Shown one piece after another: positions 1-10,363 of a stretch of 64,000 bases of DNA. This stretch comes from Chelonoidis abingdonii (lineage: Eukaryota; Chordata; Testudines; Testudinidae). The DNA lies in assembly GCF_003597395.2 (NCBI RefSeq), contig NC_133774.1, positions 37,537,487 through 37,601,486 on the forward strand. Direction: 5' to 3'. The notes beneath the pieces are model-generated. The model did no database searches. It was not told where the DNA came from and saw only the letters and a program-made list of their open reading frames with translations. Each line of letters starts with the position of its first letter. The stretch's first letter is position 1. A program made the position numbers and the translations under genes.

Positions 1-512
1 CTAGTTTAGGCTATGAGCCATCATTCAGGAGCAAGTGCAAGACTAATTAGCCCTGGCCAGTTGTTGATAAAATAAGCAGGAAAAATGTCTTCTCTCAGCA
101 GCTATATAGCTTTCATATGAACATTCAGATGTAAAATTACCAAAATCAAACCCTGTCTCTGGTTTTGAATTAGCAAAGTAATGTACCCAAAGGAAGAAAA
201 CGCTTGTAAACATTTAGCACTGTTTCTCAAGAACATTAATTGTGTATGTAAACAACAATTCACGTTTTTTAATTCTCACAAAAAATGTGAGGTAAGTAGG
301 GTATTGTAGGTATGGCAGCTGAGAGTCAGACCAGTTATTTTACTTGCTCTACACCAATGAGTTATTGGCAGGTCTGAGACTGAACTCATCAGTTTCTGAT
401 TCCCTGGCCTCTTTGCGCTGGACCACACTGCCACCCAACATTTTGTATCCTGAAACATTAGGGAGAAGTCTCATTCTCTGATTTATTTTATGTTGCTTTT
501 GTTTCTGTATAG
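1..512 (+). other. GPBP1: GPBP1 intron (3' part), upstream of first visible exon
   Basis: Non-coding sequence ending in a pyrimidine-rich stretch and an AG at 511-512 that serves as the acceptor of the exon at 513. Apart from a reversed MIR-like SINE at about 300-445, I see nothing recognisable in it. Confidence 0.75.
300..445 (-). repeat. MIR-like SINE, antisense
   Basis: Read on the minus strand, this stretch has the layout of the MIR core: a 'tggaccac...' box, then text resembling 'gaactcatc', 'cagacctgcc' and a weakly preserved 'gagcaagt' box. It is diverged, as expected for an ancient SINE. The family call is from remembered consensus features, not an alignment. Confidence 0.5.
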
Positions 513-697
513 AATATCCTCTGAATCCAAAATCTAGATCTCCAAGAATGCTGGTCATTAAAAAGGGTAATACAAAAGATTTACAAATATCTGGATTCCC
601 TGTAGTAGGAGGTCTTCATTCACAGCCAGTTAAGAATGGAACTGGTACAAGTGTTTATAAAGGATTAGTCCCTAAACCTGCTACTCCACCTGCAAAG
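513..697 (+). CDS. GPBP1: GPBP1 (vasculin) internal coding exon
   Basis: This exon of 185 nt opens after the acceptor AG at 511-512 and closes before the donor GT at 698. The first two bases complete a codon split with the upstream exon. Sixty-one full codons follow, including the motifs PKSRSPRML, KKGNTKDLQISGFPVV, PVKNGTGTSVYKGLV and the terminal PATPPAK. These match GPBP1, a nuclear factor that binds GC-rich promoter elements and activates transcription. The 3' end is phase 0. The open frame continues past the donor to a stop near 835, but that extension is intronic: the GPBP1 match stops at the GTAAGT and resumes at 5378. Identity rests on recall of the vertebrate protein and on all six exons joining in order. 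Confidence 0.93.
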
Positions 698-1635
698 GTA
701 AGTTTGAACTCTGTTGGAAACATGAGTAAGTCATCTGTGAAATGTGTGCTAGCTTTTGATGCACTTGTCTCATATCTGGGAGTACTACTTCATGTAACAT
801 TACCATGTTTAAATATGGTTATGCTTAAAAAGTAACTGAACATTTTTTTGAACTGTATTTAGACCCTTCCTATTTCTGCTACATCTTTTTGAGGTAGGAT
901 GATATAAGAACCGAACAGTGTATTCCAGGTGAAAGTTGAAGGGACACAACTGATTTGTGTAATGTGAATATATTTTCAGTATTTTTCTATCCAATCCTTT
1001 AATACATACTAACGTTTTCCTTTGCCCCCCATGCATGCAGTAGAGGCTTTAATCAAGTTTGTCCATAAAGACACCCCCCTGGGGTGGTTCTGATTAAATT
1101 TAGAATCCACCAGTGTGATGAGTAGGTCAGATTATTTCTTTTAATGTGTATTACCTTGAATGAGTTAAGAGAGAAGATAAAGGGTCAGCACAGGTATTAC
1201 TTAGGGCGTAATTTGGTCTGCAGTACTCTTGGTAAGGTTTGACTGAAATAATGCAGCTTGACTCTCAGAGCTCAACCTGAATTTGCAGGGCTGGCAGTAG
1301 AATAAAATAAAAAAAAAACTGAGCCTATTTGTTATTGAAGTAATTGAAAATAAACGTAGATCACCAGTGCCATTTTCGTCTTTTTTAAATGAAGCCATGC
1401 CTCCGTGTTAGGTTCATTCTTACCTCACTTCAGGAATTTACATGCTTTATATGTAATGGAATTAATTGTTTGAAGGTGAAAAATATTTTGAGTTATTGAA
1501 AATGATTTCTTTAATATTGCAGTGCTAGATATACAAAATATTGCACACAGCTTTTGAATTTAATTTTGTCTGTTTAGATAACAGAACAAGGTATAGATAT
1601 AATAAGTGCCAAATGATTCATAAATCAAATGTAAA
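698..1635 (+). other. GPBP1: GPBP1 intron, unremarkable stretch
   Basis: AT-rich intronic DNA from the GTAAGT donor to the edge of the DIRS-like insertion. I see no recognisable repeat or gene in it. Confidence 0.6.
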
Positions 1636-1830
1636 CTATTCTTCAAGTGCTTGTTCACATCCATTCCACATTAGGTGTGCGCGCCCCACGTGCACAAACG
1701 TTGGAAACTTTTTCCCTTACTGGCTCCCCACGGGCCGGCAGGGCCCCCGCCAGAGTAGTGCCACTGCACCATGCATATATGCCCCTGCTGGCCTGACCCC
1801 CTCCAGTTCCTTCTTACTATCTGTGGCAGT
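1636..1830 (+). repeat. DIRS-like left inverted terminal repeat
   Basis: Reverse complement of the 3' end of the element at about 5060-5262. Both arms share the 'ccattccacattaggtg' block, a 'gaaactttttccc' block, a 'gccggcagggcc'-like block and a 'ggcctgacccc' block. The left arm is slightly shorter and diverged by substitutions and small indels. Confidence 0.8.
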
Positions 1831-1999
1831 GTTGGAACAACGTCTTGCTCTCAGCCTTAAGAGTTGCATAGCTGTTATCAGTTACCAGTTAGTTAGCATT
1901 TCATTGTTGTTGGACGCTTAATAGATTAGGTGCTTGGAGGATTCCAGCATCCGCCCTGGGCTGTGGGGCAAGCCGCAGGCCCAAAGATTTAAGGCTTGC

Positions 2000-3060
2000 A
2001 CCATGTGCCGCAAGCGTATGCTGGTTAGTGACCCCACGACTCCTGTCTGCATTGCCGGGGGGAAGCTCACCAGAGAAGTGTAAGATTTGCAAGGCCTTTA
2101 AGCTGAGAACAAAGAAAGAGAGACTTTCGCTTAAAGCAGTTGTGGATGGAGGCTGTGCTGCAGCCATTGGGCTTGGAACGCCCAACGCCAGCCCCAGCTT
2201 CCTCGGTGCGGAGTGCCCCAGAGTTGTCGAGACCCGGTAGCAGCCAAGCGCCTCAAGAAGCCAAAGTAGGCTCCGGCACTGCTCATCTTCCCCGGTGCAG
2301 CCCAAGGCAAAACCGAAAGAGGGGCACGGATGCTCCCCGCAAAGGAGACTGGCGCCATATCAGGCCCTGGATACCAGGAAGAGCGGGATGGACACTGCAC
2401 TGACTTCAGCACTGGTGGCACAGGCGCCACAAGTCCGACCAAGTCCAGCCATAAGTGAATTCTGTAGATGAAGGGCTCGAGGGTGTAATAGATCCGCCCT
2501 CCACACCTGACACCTTTTGAGGCTGCAAAAGACCTCATCGGATTGTCGGTGGCAAGCATCCTCCCGGCCAGGGAGAAGCCTTTGGCACTCGGACCCAGGA
2601 TGCCATCGAAGGGAAAGCCGACAGTGGTGCGCCCTTTGAGGGCACTGTCCTGGTCGAGCTCCGAGTCTGTGGACTCCCAGTTACCCTTGACTCAGAGGGA
2701 AGTCTCGATACTGGAGGCGAGTCAACTCATGGGGGTAGTTCAGGACACATGGCACTCTCCTGCAACCCCCCGAGACCGGCGCCGAGAGCTCCCAGAAGGC
2801 ACTGGTCCTGGTCCCGGTCCCAGTCCAGAGAGCAGTGGTACCGGTCCTGCTCCTGATCAGCAAGAAGCCGATGGTCAACCTCTTGCAGGCACAGATCGAT
2901 GGCACCACCGTGGCCCTTGCACACATGTGGCCAGGCATGCCAGACTGAGACTCAAGACTTGGCAGGCTTGGCTCGACCGTGTCTACCGCCCAGGCAGGGA
3001 CCCCCTAGACTTGATAGTGACAGCCCCGGGGGACATGCTGTACTCCCTGATGTGGTAACA
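2000..3060 (+). pseudogene. gag-like region of the DIRS element, broken
   Basis: The stretch carries an open frame (2543-3058) rich in Ser, Pro, Arg and Gly, with text such as PRDRRRELPEGTGPGPG and ARHARLRLKTWQAWLDRVYR. This resembles the basic, proline-rich first ORF of DIRS elements in turtles by memory. No zinc knuckle is evident. It is placed upstream of the RNase H region as expected for gag. Confidence 0.45.
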
Positions 3061-3070
3061 ATCCCAGACC

Positions 3071-3496
3071 ATGGTTTGCAAAGGCTTCACCTTTGCTGCA
3101 CAACAGCCAGATTTGACGCTGGTAACAGATGCGCCAGGCCTTGGATGGGGGGCTCACCTGGGAGACCTCAGGACTCAGGGCATGTGGTCAGGGGCAGAGC
3201 AATTGCTCCATATCAACATGAAGGAGTTCAGGGTGGTTTGTTTAGCATGCCAGACCTTTCACATCACTCTGAGTGGTCACAGCGTGACAGTTCTGACAGA
3301 TAACACAACTGCCATGTTTTATGTAAAGCAGGGCGGAGCCCGTTCCTCCCCGCTCTGCCATGAGGCTCTCCTTCTCTGGAACTTCTACATAGCCCACGCC
3401 ATTCACCTCAAGGCAGTGAATCTCCCGGGGAGCAAAACGAGCTGGTGGACCACCTCAGCAGGTCCTACTGCAAGCACGAGTGGATGCTCAGAGTAG
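3071..3496 (+). pseudogene. RNase H-like domain of the DIRS element
   Basis: The frame shows the two most conserved blocks of DIRS and Ty3-type RNase H domains: TDAPGLGWGAHLG near residues 20-32 (the first acidic residue of the active site) and VTVLTDNTTAMFYV near residues 70-85 (a later acidic block). The C-terminal part shifts out of frame near 3425, where the family text continues in another frame. The reverse transcriptase that should precede this domain is missing. Confidence 0.75.
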
Positions 3497-3895
3497 ACAT
3501 CGTGCTTTCGCTTTTCTGAAAGTGGGGGTTTCCCGATGTGGACCTGTTCACCACCAAGAGCAACGCCCAGTGCCTGCAATTCTGCTCGTTCCAGGATCAC
3601 AGCCCAGGCTCAATAGCCGATGCATTCGCAATCCCGTGGGGAAGGGAATTGAAATATGCCTCTTGATCCCCCTGGTGCACAAGGTACTGCTTAAGGTGCA
3701 CAGGGACAGGGCATGATCATTCTCATTGCCCTGTCCTGGGCCCACCAGCACTGGTTCACCATGCTCCTGGAGCTGTCAGTGGAGGCCCCGGTAACCCTAC
3801 CCCTACACCAGAACGTCATTACGCAGGACGTAGGGCGGCTTCTCCACCCCAACCTGCAATTGTTCCATCTGACGGCATGGAAGCTATGTGGTTAA

Positions 3896-4908
3896 ATGCT
3901 TTGGAGAGCCAGCGCTCCCTTCCTGTGCAGCAGGTTTTTTTTGGTAATAGGAAGCCCTCTACCAGAGCGACCTACTTGGCCAAGTGGAAGAGGTTCTCGT
4001 GCTGGTGCGGGCCACAACAGGTGCAGTGCCAGCCATTCTAGAATACCTACTGCACCTCAAGCAGCAAGGGCTGGCCCTGTCCTCATTAATCTGCAACTGG
4101 CGGCTGTCTCTGCCTTCCACTCAGGGTTTTCAAGTAGCTCGGTTTTCTCCCACCCAATGGTGAGGCGTTTCCTCGAAGGTCTAGAAAGGGTGTTCCCTTA
4201 CTCATGCCCCCCAGTCCCTCCATGGAATCTCAACTTAGTCCTTTCTTAGCTCATGGGGCCGCCCTCTGTTCAAGACCCTGGCTACCTGCTCCCTTCTCCA
4301 ACTTCCCTGGAAAGTGGCATTCCTGGTGGCCATCACCTCGGCCAGAAAGGTATCTCAGCTGAGGGCTCTCACCTCGGAGCCACCATACACTGTATTTCAC
4401 AAAGACAAGGTGCAGCTCCGCCCATACCCTAAGTTCCTCCCAAAGGTGGTCTCGCAATTCCATCTGGGTCAAGACTGCCAGTGTTTTTTTCCCCAAACCC
4501 CATGCGGATCCGAGTCACTGCAGCCTGCCACACCCTAGATGTCCGCTGAGTGTTGGCATTCTATGTGGAGCGCACCAAGCCCTTTCGTAAATCCACACAG
4601 CTGTTCGTGGCTGTAGCTGAGAGGATGCGAGGCCTTCCGGTGTTGGTGCAGCGAATTTCGTCGTGGATTACTGACTGTATTCGGGCGTGTTATCACCTCA
4701 CTGGTGTCCAGCTCCGGGGGTCATGGCCCACTCGACCAGAGCACAGGCAGTTTCCGTGGGGTTCCTGGCACAGGTCCCGATCCAGGAGATCTGCAGGGCA
4801 GCCACCTGGTCATCGGTGCACATCTTTACGACCCACTACGTGGTCAACCAACAGGCATGGGAGGGCGTGACAGTTGGCAGGGTGGTCCTCCGATCGATTG
4901 TTTCGTGA
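3896..4908 (+). pseudogene. Tyrosine recombinase of the DIRS element, frameshifted
   Basis: Pieces in several frames match a DIRS tyrosine recombinase. The 4314-4538 frame has AITSARKVSQLRAL, the box holding the first catalytic Arg of the family. The 4687-4908 frame holds HSTR (the His-x-x-Arg pair, about 4729-4740) and then ICRAATWSS followed by a Tyr in TTHY (the likely nucleophile). At least two frame changes separate these blocks, so the protein is not producible. The enzyme normally joins circular DNA to the target. Confidence 0.75.
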
Positions 4909-4942
4909 CCCTTACCCTCCTCCAAAGGTAAGCTTGTGATTC

Positions 4943-5030
4943 ACCTAATGTGGAATGGATGTGAACAAGCACTTGAAGAAAAACAGTTACTTAACATTTT
5001 CGTAAGTGGTGTTCACGTCCATTTCACCAC
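4943..5030 (+). repeat. DIRS internal complementary region
   Basis: The first half (about 4943-4981) is the reverse complement of the outermost left end of the element (1637-1675). The second half (about 4982-5010) is the reverse complement of the outermost right end (about 5236-5262). The two termini are therefore joined tail to tail here. This is the template segment proposed for DIRS-1 to complete element ends during circular replication. Confidence 0.7.
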
Positions 5031-5377
5031 CCACCCTCCCATCCCTTTGTCGGAGTCAGAGCAAGATGGAACTGGAGGGGTCAGGCCAGTGGGGGTATAT
5101 ATGCACACCGCAGTGATGCCACTCTGGTGGAGGCCCTGCCGGGAGCTGTTACGGGGAAAAGTTTCTCACGCTTGTGCATGTGCCGCGTGCACACCTAATG
5201 TGGAATGGACGTGAACAAGTCATCTCGAAGAACAACAGTTACGAAAAGGTAAGTAACTGTTCTTTTACAACAAGGAAATTTTTGTACAGTCTTATAGAAT
5301 GATCATGTGTGTTTTTATTCGTTACTTTTTTCTGAATAAACAGATTTTAGTTGATGATGATTTCATTTTTCGTTCAG

Positions 5378-5518
5378 CCTGCACAGTGGAAAAGCCAAAC
5401 AAAAGAGAATAAACTTGGGACTCCATTCCCTCATGAGTCTTCATATGGTATTGGCAACTTTAATGCTTTCAAATCAACTGCCAAGACTTTTAGTGTATCA
5501 CAGAATTCCGTGAAAGAG
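5378..5518 (+). CDS. GPBP1: GPBP1 internal coding exon
   Basis: Exon of 141 nt (47 codons), phase 0 at both ends, between the acceptor 'cgttcag' ending at 5377 and the donor GT at 5519. It encodes PAQWKSQTKENKLGTPFPHE, then SSYGIGNFNAFKSTAKTFS and ends NSVKE. These match the region following the PPAK block in vertebrate GPBP1. It lies only about 115 bases downstream of the right end of the DIRS element. The exon was too short for an automated ORF cut-off and was identified by splicing logic and protein identity. Confidence 0.93.
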
Positions 5519-5611
5519 GTATAGTGGTTTTTTTTGCATCAGATCCCTTTAAAATTTCGAGGTATTAATCTGAGTAACCTGCTATACACTGTAAGTGAAG
5601 ACTATTCTATC

Positions 5612-5825
5612 CAGTGTTGTAGCCATTTTGGTCCCAGGGTATTAGAGGCAAGGTGAGCGAGGTAATATCTTTTACTGGACCAACTTCTGGTGGTGAGAGA
5701 CACAAACTTACATAGAGCTCTTTGTCAGATTTGTCCGGACTGTCTTCAGACCTGAAGAAGAGCTCTGTTTAAGCTTGAAAGCTTGTCTCTCTCTCAAGCA
5801 GAAGTTAGGCCAGTAAAAGGTTTAA
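5612..5825. mobile_element. MITE-like palindromic repeat (copy 1)
   Basis: The block 'gtaatatcttttactggacc' near the left end reappears inverted near the right end as 'aggccagtaaaagg'. A second, shorter inverted pair surrounds the middle ('gagctct' and 'agagctc'). A related copy lies at 13362-13539. Non-autonomous DNA transposon is the likely class. I cannot name the family. Confidence 0.6.
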
Positions 5826-6295
5826 TTTGAGGTTAAATATTTACATATTTAATATTTAAACTTTTACCAGTGTTATATACCTCAAGCATTGGCAATACCT
5901 GCCAACCTGTTTTGTGGGTTTGGAAGGGGAAAGGTGGATGGTTTAGATGTTTAGTCTGAGAATGCTGAATATCAACATTGCTGATGGTGTGATACAATTC
6001 CAGAAGTACCGCCTTTGAGGCAATACTCGAATACCTTCCAAATCTGATTTATCAGTGGGTGCACACAGAATACATCCATTACCCATGGGTAGTGGGTAAT
6101 TTGAATAAACTCCGCTCTTTATTATGTAAGCATACTAAGTCAGTTCTGGACTCTGGATGCAGGTGAAACTATAGTAGGTTTAAATTTTTAATTCTTGATC
6201 AGTAAAAGGAACTTTTGTCTTGTGTCCTATCCAGTAAATTTGTCTTAAACTTGCCAATTTTTCAGTGTTCTTACTTTTTCCCCCCCCTGCATTAG
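5826..6295 (+). other. GPBP1: GPBP1 intron, unremarkable stretch
   Basis: AT-rich intronic sequence ending in a pyrimidine run (about 6277-6288) and the acceptor AG at 6294-6295. Nothing else is recognised. Confidence 0.6.
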
Positions 6296-6460
6296 TGTAA
6301 TCGGTCAAATTCTTCATCCCCTGTTGACAAACTTAATCAGCCTCGATTAACAAAATTGACAAGAATGCGCACTGATAAGAAGAGTGAATTCTTAAAGGCA
6401 CTGAAACAGGATAGAGTTGAAGAGGAACATGAAGATGAGAATCTTGTTGGGGAAGAGAAG
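6296..6460 (+). CDS. GPBP1: GPBP1 internal coding exon
   Basis: Exon of 165 nt (55 codons), phase 0 at both ends, between the AG at 6294-6295 and the donor GTAGTT at 6461. It encodes CNRSNSSSPVDKLNQPRL, then TKLTRMRTDKKSEFLKALK and an acidic tail EEEHEDENLVGEEK. The basic LTRMRTDKKSEFL block followed by an acidic stretch is characteristic of vasculin. The donor is a weaker variant (GTAGTT) than the others, so skipping of this in-frame exon is conceivable but not shown. Confidence 0.92.
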
Positions 6461-6715
6461 GTAGTTCGGTTCACCAACTCTTGCAGATATAGTTGTAATA
6501 CATCTCAAACCACACATTGTTTTATTTGGTTGTAACAAGACTATGTTTCACTTTCCCTGAACACTTACGACTGCAAAAAATAACTTGCCATGACAGAATT
6601 TCTAGAAATATAAAGTGTAAAACAGTAATGAGGTCAGGATTCCAGGCCTATTTAATATTAGGGAACGATAAATGATCTTTTAATGTCCTTATCTGCTCAG
6701 GTATTGAACCACTGT

Positions 6716-6868
6716 CATAAGAACATAAGAATGGCCATACTGGGTCAGACCAAAGGTCCATCAAGCCCAGTATCCTGTCCTCTGACAGTGGCCAATGCCA
6801 GGTGCCCCAGAGAGAATGAAACAGGTTATCATCAAGCGATCCATGCTCCGTCACCCAATCCCACTGAT
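6716..6868 (-). mobile_element. CR1 LINE 3' end, antisense
   Basis: The left edge shows the short tail repeat 'cataagaacataag', followed by 'ccatactgggtcagacc', 'gtccatc' and 'ggccaatgccaggtgcccc'. Read in reverse this is the 3' UTR of sauropsid CR1. Only the extreme 3' end is present, as expected for 5'-truncated LINE insertion. Confidence 0.88.
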
Positions 6869-7739
6869 TAAGAAGTCTGGTAAATTGGTTGCAAAAGGGA
6901 CTGTTTGTAGTGAGCTCAGAGAAGTGACTTAAAAGTTACTGAGTAGCAGAGACAGGTGAGGAAGAGTGTGGCCTGCATACTCTCCTGATAAGCAGCAGGA
7001 AAGACGACTTCTAGGCCAGTACTGGACTATGGCTCAGGCAAAAGGAAGCAATGCCATTTCTAAGGCTGGTGTTCTGCTTTGTGCCTGAGCTCCTGGGTTC
7101 CAATATGTTGGGTAGGAAGTGGAGAATTCTTCAGGATAGAAGCGGGAATGGATTTGGCAACTGAGATTTGAGGTGGATGAGGCCAGACATGCCTATTGAT
7201 TGCTGCAGATTTCCTCTGAGACACCGATTTGGAAATTGTTGGTGAAGGAAAGAGGGAAAGCTGCCCTGTTCTGATATTTGTTTTTTAATTTAAAAAGTCA
7301 CAGCACTGTAAATGTATACAGTACTTCAAAAATGGAGTAATTAGATCAGGCTTTTCCACTCTTGTGACAGACAGCTTTGGTAGGGGGAGTCTTGGTTTGG
7401 TGTTTAAGCCCCAGTATAATGATATGTCCCATAAAAGGGTTAAATTTGGGATGCTGTTATTTCAAATAGTTCCCAACTGATATCTGGCCATATCTCAAGC
7501 ATATGCAGTTTTGTTGGTAGCTTCAACAGAGATTGAAGACTGAATAAACATGAGTTCTGAGCTACTCTTCCTTACCTATAGAAATGATTCATCCAGGGCA
7601 GGTTTGAGAGACACTGTCAGAGTGGAGAGAGAGGGGAGCTTGCATTGTTGTTGCCTCCCGTGGTACCTGATCTGTGGCTGAACTCTAAGTACTATTTTGA
7701 GTGCTGATCCATATTTGTATTCCACCGTGAGTAGACATA
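6869..7739 (+). other. GPBP1: GPBP1 intron, no recognised feature
   Basis: Intronic sequence of mixed composition between the CR1 tail and the second DIRS remnant. I see no gene or clear repeat. Confidence 0.5.
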
Positions 7740-8405
7740 AGCTCCATGTGCCTAAACCGGAAAATTCTTGCAAGCAATGTCTGTTGGGCTGTGCCTGCAC
7801 CCCTGCTCTTCTTGTGTCTCACAGAAGGCATAAGGGGCATGGTGAACGGACTGTCTCGCTAGTTCCTTCTTACAGCCACGTGACCAGAGTCTATTGTCAG
7901 AAGCTGATCCTTTGTCGTCTTCCTATAAATATTCAGTTATATTTGATTTTTTTAGTTTTTTGATAGTTCCCTAGTTACTTAGTTAGAATCCCCACCCCAG
8001 GGAAACGTCTGTCTCCCGGCATGTGACTTAAATTATGTCCAGAATATCGAGCTTCAAAAACTGCATCTCCTGCTCTAGCTCACTTTGAGTCAATGGCAAC
8101 CACCAGTACTGCCTCTACCTTGGAGAAGCTCATATCTCTACTGAGCACAGTACCAGCTGAATGTGGCAGGCATGAGAACTCAAATTTCAGAAGTACATTG
8201 TGGAGCATGCAGTGAGGCCCCAGTCAGTCTTATGCAGGGGAGACCCACTGTTCTTTGGCCAGAGTCATTGAGGAGCATGCTGCCTAGTACTGTGACTCCA
8301 GAGCAGAAAAGATCAGAGGAAAAGACCTTTGTGTGAGCCCTGTCATGAGAATAAAGAGCACTCTCTCAAACTTAAAAGCAGATCCCCTTCTTATACCTTC
8401 TAGGA

Positions 8406-9284
8406 CAGGTGGGTGAACAATGGCCCGCGGCCCACAAGCTGCCCGTGGGACCCTCCTGCCCGGCCCCGAGCTTTTGGCCTGGGAGGCTTGCTCCTGGCCC
8501 TTCCCTTGCTGTTCACCCTCCCCCGCGGCCTCAGCTTGCTCCACTGCCTGTGCAGTGCTCTGGGCGGCGGGGCTGCAAGTGCCTGGAGCAGCACAGCTGC
8601 AGAGCCGGAGCCTGACCTGGTGTTCTATGCTGCGTGGTGGTGTGGCTCCCTGTCCTGGCGCTCCGGGCAGCGCGGCTGTAGTGCCACCAGCCACCGGTGC
8701 TCCTGGCAATGCGGTAAGAGGACAGGGAGTGGGAGGGTTGGATAGGGGGCAGGGGAGCTCGGGGTGGTGGTCAGGGGGCAGGGGTGTGGATAGGCGTTGG
8801 GGCAATCAGAGGGCAGGAAACAGGTGCTGAATGGCGGCAGGGGTCCCCAGAGTGCAGTCAGGGTGTGTGTGTATGGGGTGGTGGGGGACACTCAGGGGCA
8901 GGGAGTCTGGGGGTGGTCAGGGGACAAAGAGAAGAGGTGGTTGGATGGGGCAGGGGTCCTGGGGGGGTAGTCAGGAATGAGAGGAGAGGTTGGGTGGGGC
9001 AGTCAGGGCAGGGGTCCCAGGAGCAGTCAGGGAGAAGGGGTGGTTGGATGGGGCAGGGGTCCTGGGCATGACAGGCATGAGAGGAGAGGTTGGATGGGTG
9101 TCAGGGGCGGGGGTTCTGGGAGCTGTCATGGACTATAGCGGGGGTGAGATGCAGGAGAGGTCAGATGGGGGCAGGACTGGGCCATGCCTGGCTGTTTTGG
9201 GAGGTGCAGCCTCTGCTAACCAGCCCTCCATACAATTTTGGAAACCCGATGCAGCCCTCAGGCCAAAAAGTTTCTCCACCCCTG
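8406..9284. mobile_element. hAT-like non-autonomous transposon inside the DIRS remnant
   Basis: The element starts 'caggtgggtgaac' and ends 'gtttctccacccctg', imperfect inverted ends of the hAT type (CAG...CTG). An 8-bp duplication 'ttctagga' flanks it perfectly at 8398-8405 and 9285-9292. The interior is GC-rich and carries no transposase. It includes a G-rich minisatellite-like section at about 8720-9170. Confidence 0.85.
8720..9170 (+). repeat. G-rich minisatellite-like tandem repeat
   Basis: Imperfect units of roughly 40-60 bases recur, each built from 'ggttggatggggcagg', 'ggtcctggg' or 'ggtcccagg', and 'agtcaggg' blocks. Unit boundaries are blurred by substitution and indels. The long open frames in this stretch are by-products of the purine bias. 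Confidence 0.65.
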
Positions 9285-10363
9285 TTCTAGGAGGGGAGAT
9301 CCATCCCCAGCTCTTTCCAAGTTGTGGCCAAGTGTGCCCAAGCCACAAGAATCTATGACCTCTTCCCCCCCAAGTCTTATGGGCAGATCAGAAGGCACAT
9401 GGGGGCAAGGGTCCTTCAGTACCAGCCTCTGCACGAACTGTAGAACCAATTAAAATGAGATCCTGGGATTCAAAGTACTGGGAACTGCTGGTACTGTTGA
9501 AAACAGTCAAGTTGGAGACTTGTTTACCGGCAATACCATCAGAGCCCCATAAGGAACTACCCCATTGACATCTACTCTGATGGTACAGAAGCAGATGGGG
9601 TAACGGGGATGCAACTGAAAAAGTTTGGGGACTACTGCTGTACAAGGCAACAGGCAGCCTCAGTAGCATCACTTCAAGAGGTCTTCCTGCTTGATATTTG
9701 CAGGGCAGCTATGTGTAGTTTCATCCACACGTGACATGCATAATTTAGCACAGCAGTTCTACAAGCAGCTATACTAGCATTCTCATACCCTCCTTCTCTG
9801 AGTACTGTTTGTCAGTTACCCACAATGGAATACACATAGGGATCAGCACTTGAAGAAAGGGAAGTTATTTACCTTATTGTAATGCGTTCTTCAAGAGCTG
9901 TGGTCCCTGTCCCCATCCCTTCCCCTCTGTGTTGGATCATGAGATTCATAGTGGAGAAGGAACTGGATATACAGTCAATCCACACCATGTGGAGCAGGAG
10001 GCGAGCTGAGTCACAGAATCACTGGACCCTGATTGCAAGAAATCTTCAGTCTCAGGTTTGTGGACTGCATGCCTACCCATTGTGGAATCCAGACAGGCAC
10101 CACACATCTCAAAGAAGTGTAGTTACAATAAGGTAACTAACTTCCCTTTTCCACTGCTGCGGGCAATCCACTACTTCTAACTTTAAATATATTTAGAAGT
10201 ATGAATAAAGATATTTTTTGAATTGATGGTGAGTTTCTCCATTTAAAGCTAATTTTAAATGGTACACAATCCCAGAAAAATGGCAGTTTGTCAGAGTGTT
10301 ACTGTGTGGATAATGTTTCCTTTGAATTATATATAATGTATATTTAATACACTTTTTTAACAG

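Larger units (their letters stand above)
1636..5262 (+). mobile_element. DIRS-like tyrosine-recombinase retroelement, decayed
   Basis: A GC-rich block of about 3.6 kb sits in an AT-rich intron. Its ends are long inverted repeats: about 1636-1830 on the left is the reverse complement of about 5060-5262 on the right, with matching text around 'ccattccacattaggtg'. Between them lie a gag-like low-complexity region (about 2000-3000), an RNase H-like domain (3071-3496) and a tyrosine recombinase (about 3896-4908). An internal complementary region (about 4943-5030) follows. This order is the hallmark of the DIRS order, which integrates through a circular intermediate by recombination. No reverse-transcriptase palm motif was found between gag-like and RNase H text, so that domain appears deleted. 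Frameshifts and stops break every frame. Confidence 0.85.
7740..10145 (+). mobile_element. Second DIRS-like element, remnant
   Basis: About 9700-9745 encodes a decayed ICRAAM...SFIHT block, which is the tyrosine recombinase C-terminal motif seen in the first DIRS copy. The stretch after it (about 9826-9890) has 'cacaatggaatacacatagg' followed by 'cacttgaagaa' and a 'gttatttacctta' block. This is the arrangement of an internal complementary region. The right end (about 10071-10140) carries the matching inverted blocks 'cccattgtggaatcc' and 'agttacaataaggtaact'. The left end (about 7740-7880) resembles a DIRS terminus ('tagttccttcttacagcc'). A hAT element at 8406-9284 splits it. It belongs to a different subfamily from the 1636-5262 copy. 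Confidence 0.6.

Noticed and set aside
548..835. 95-residue open frame as a complete small protein
   Set aside because: Only the part up to 697 matches GPBP1. The rest is read-through of a GTAAGT splice donor into the intron.
2543..3058. 171-residue frame as a host gene
   Set aside because: It lies inside the DIRS-like element upstream of its RNase H domain and is better explained as its gag-like ORF.
8284..9071. Overlapping Pro/Ala/Gly-rich frames on both strands as genes
   Set aside because: They result from GC-rich and tandem composition inside a hAT element with defined ends.
8720..9170. CRISPR-like array from regular repeats
   Set aside because: Units are imperfect, contiguous and lack unique spacers. 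The context is a vertebrate genome and a transposon.
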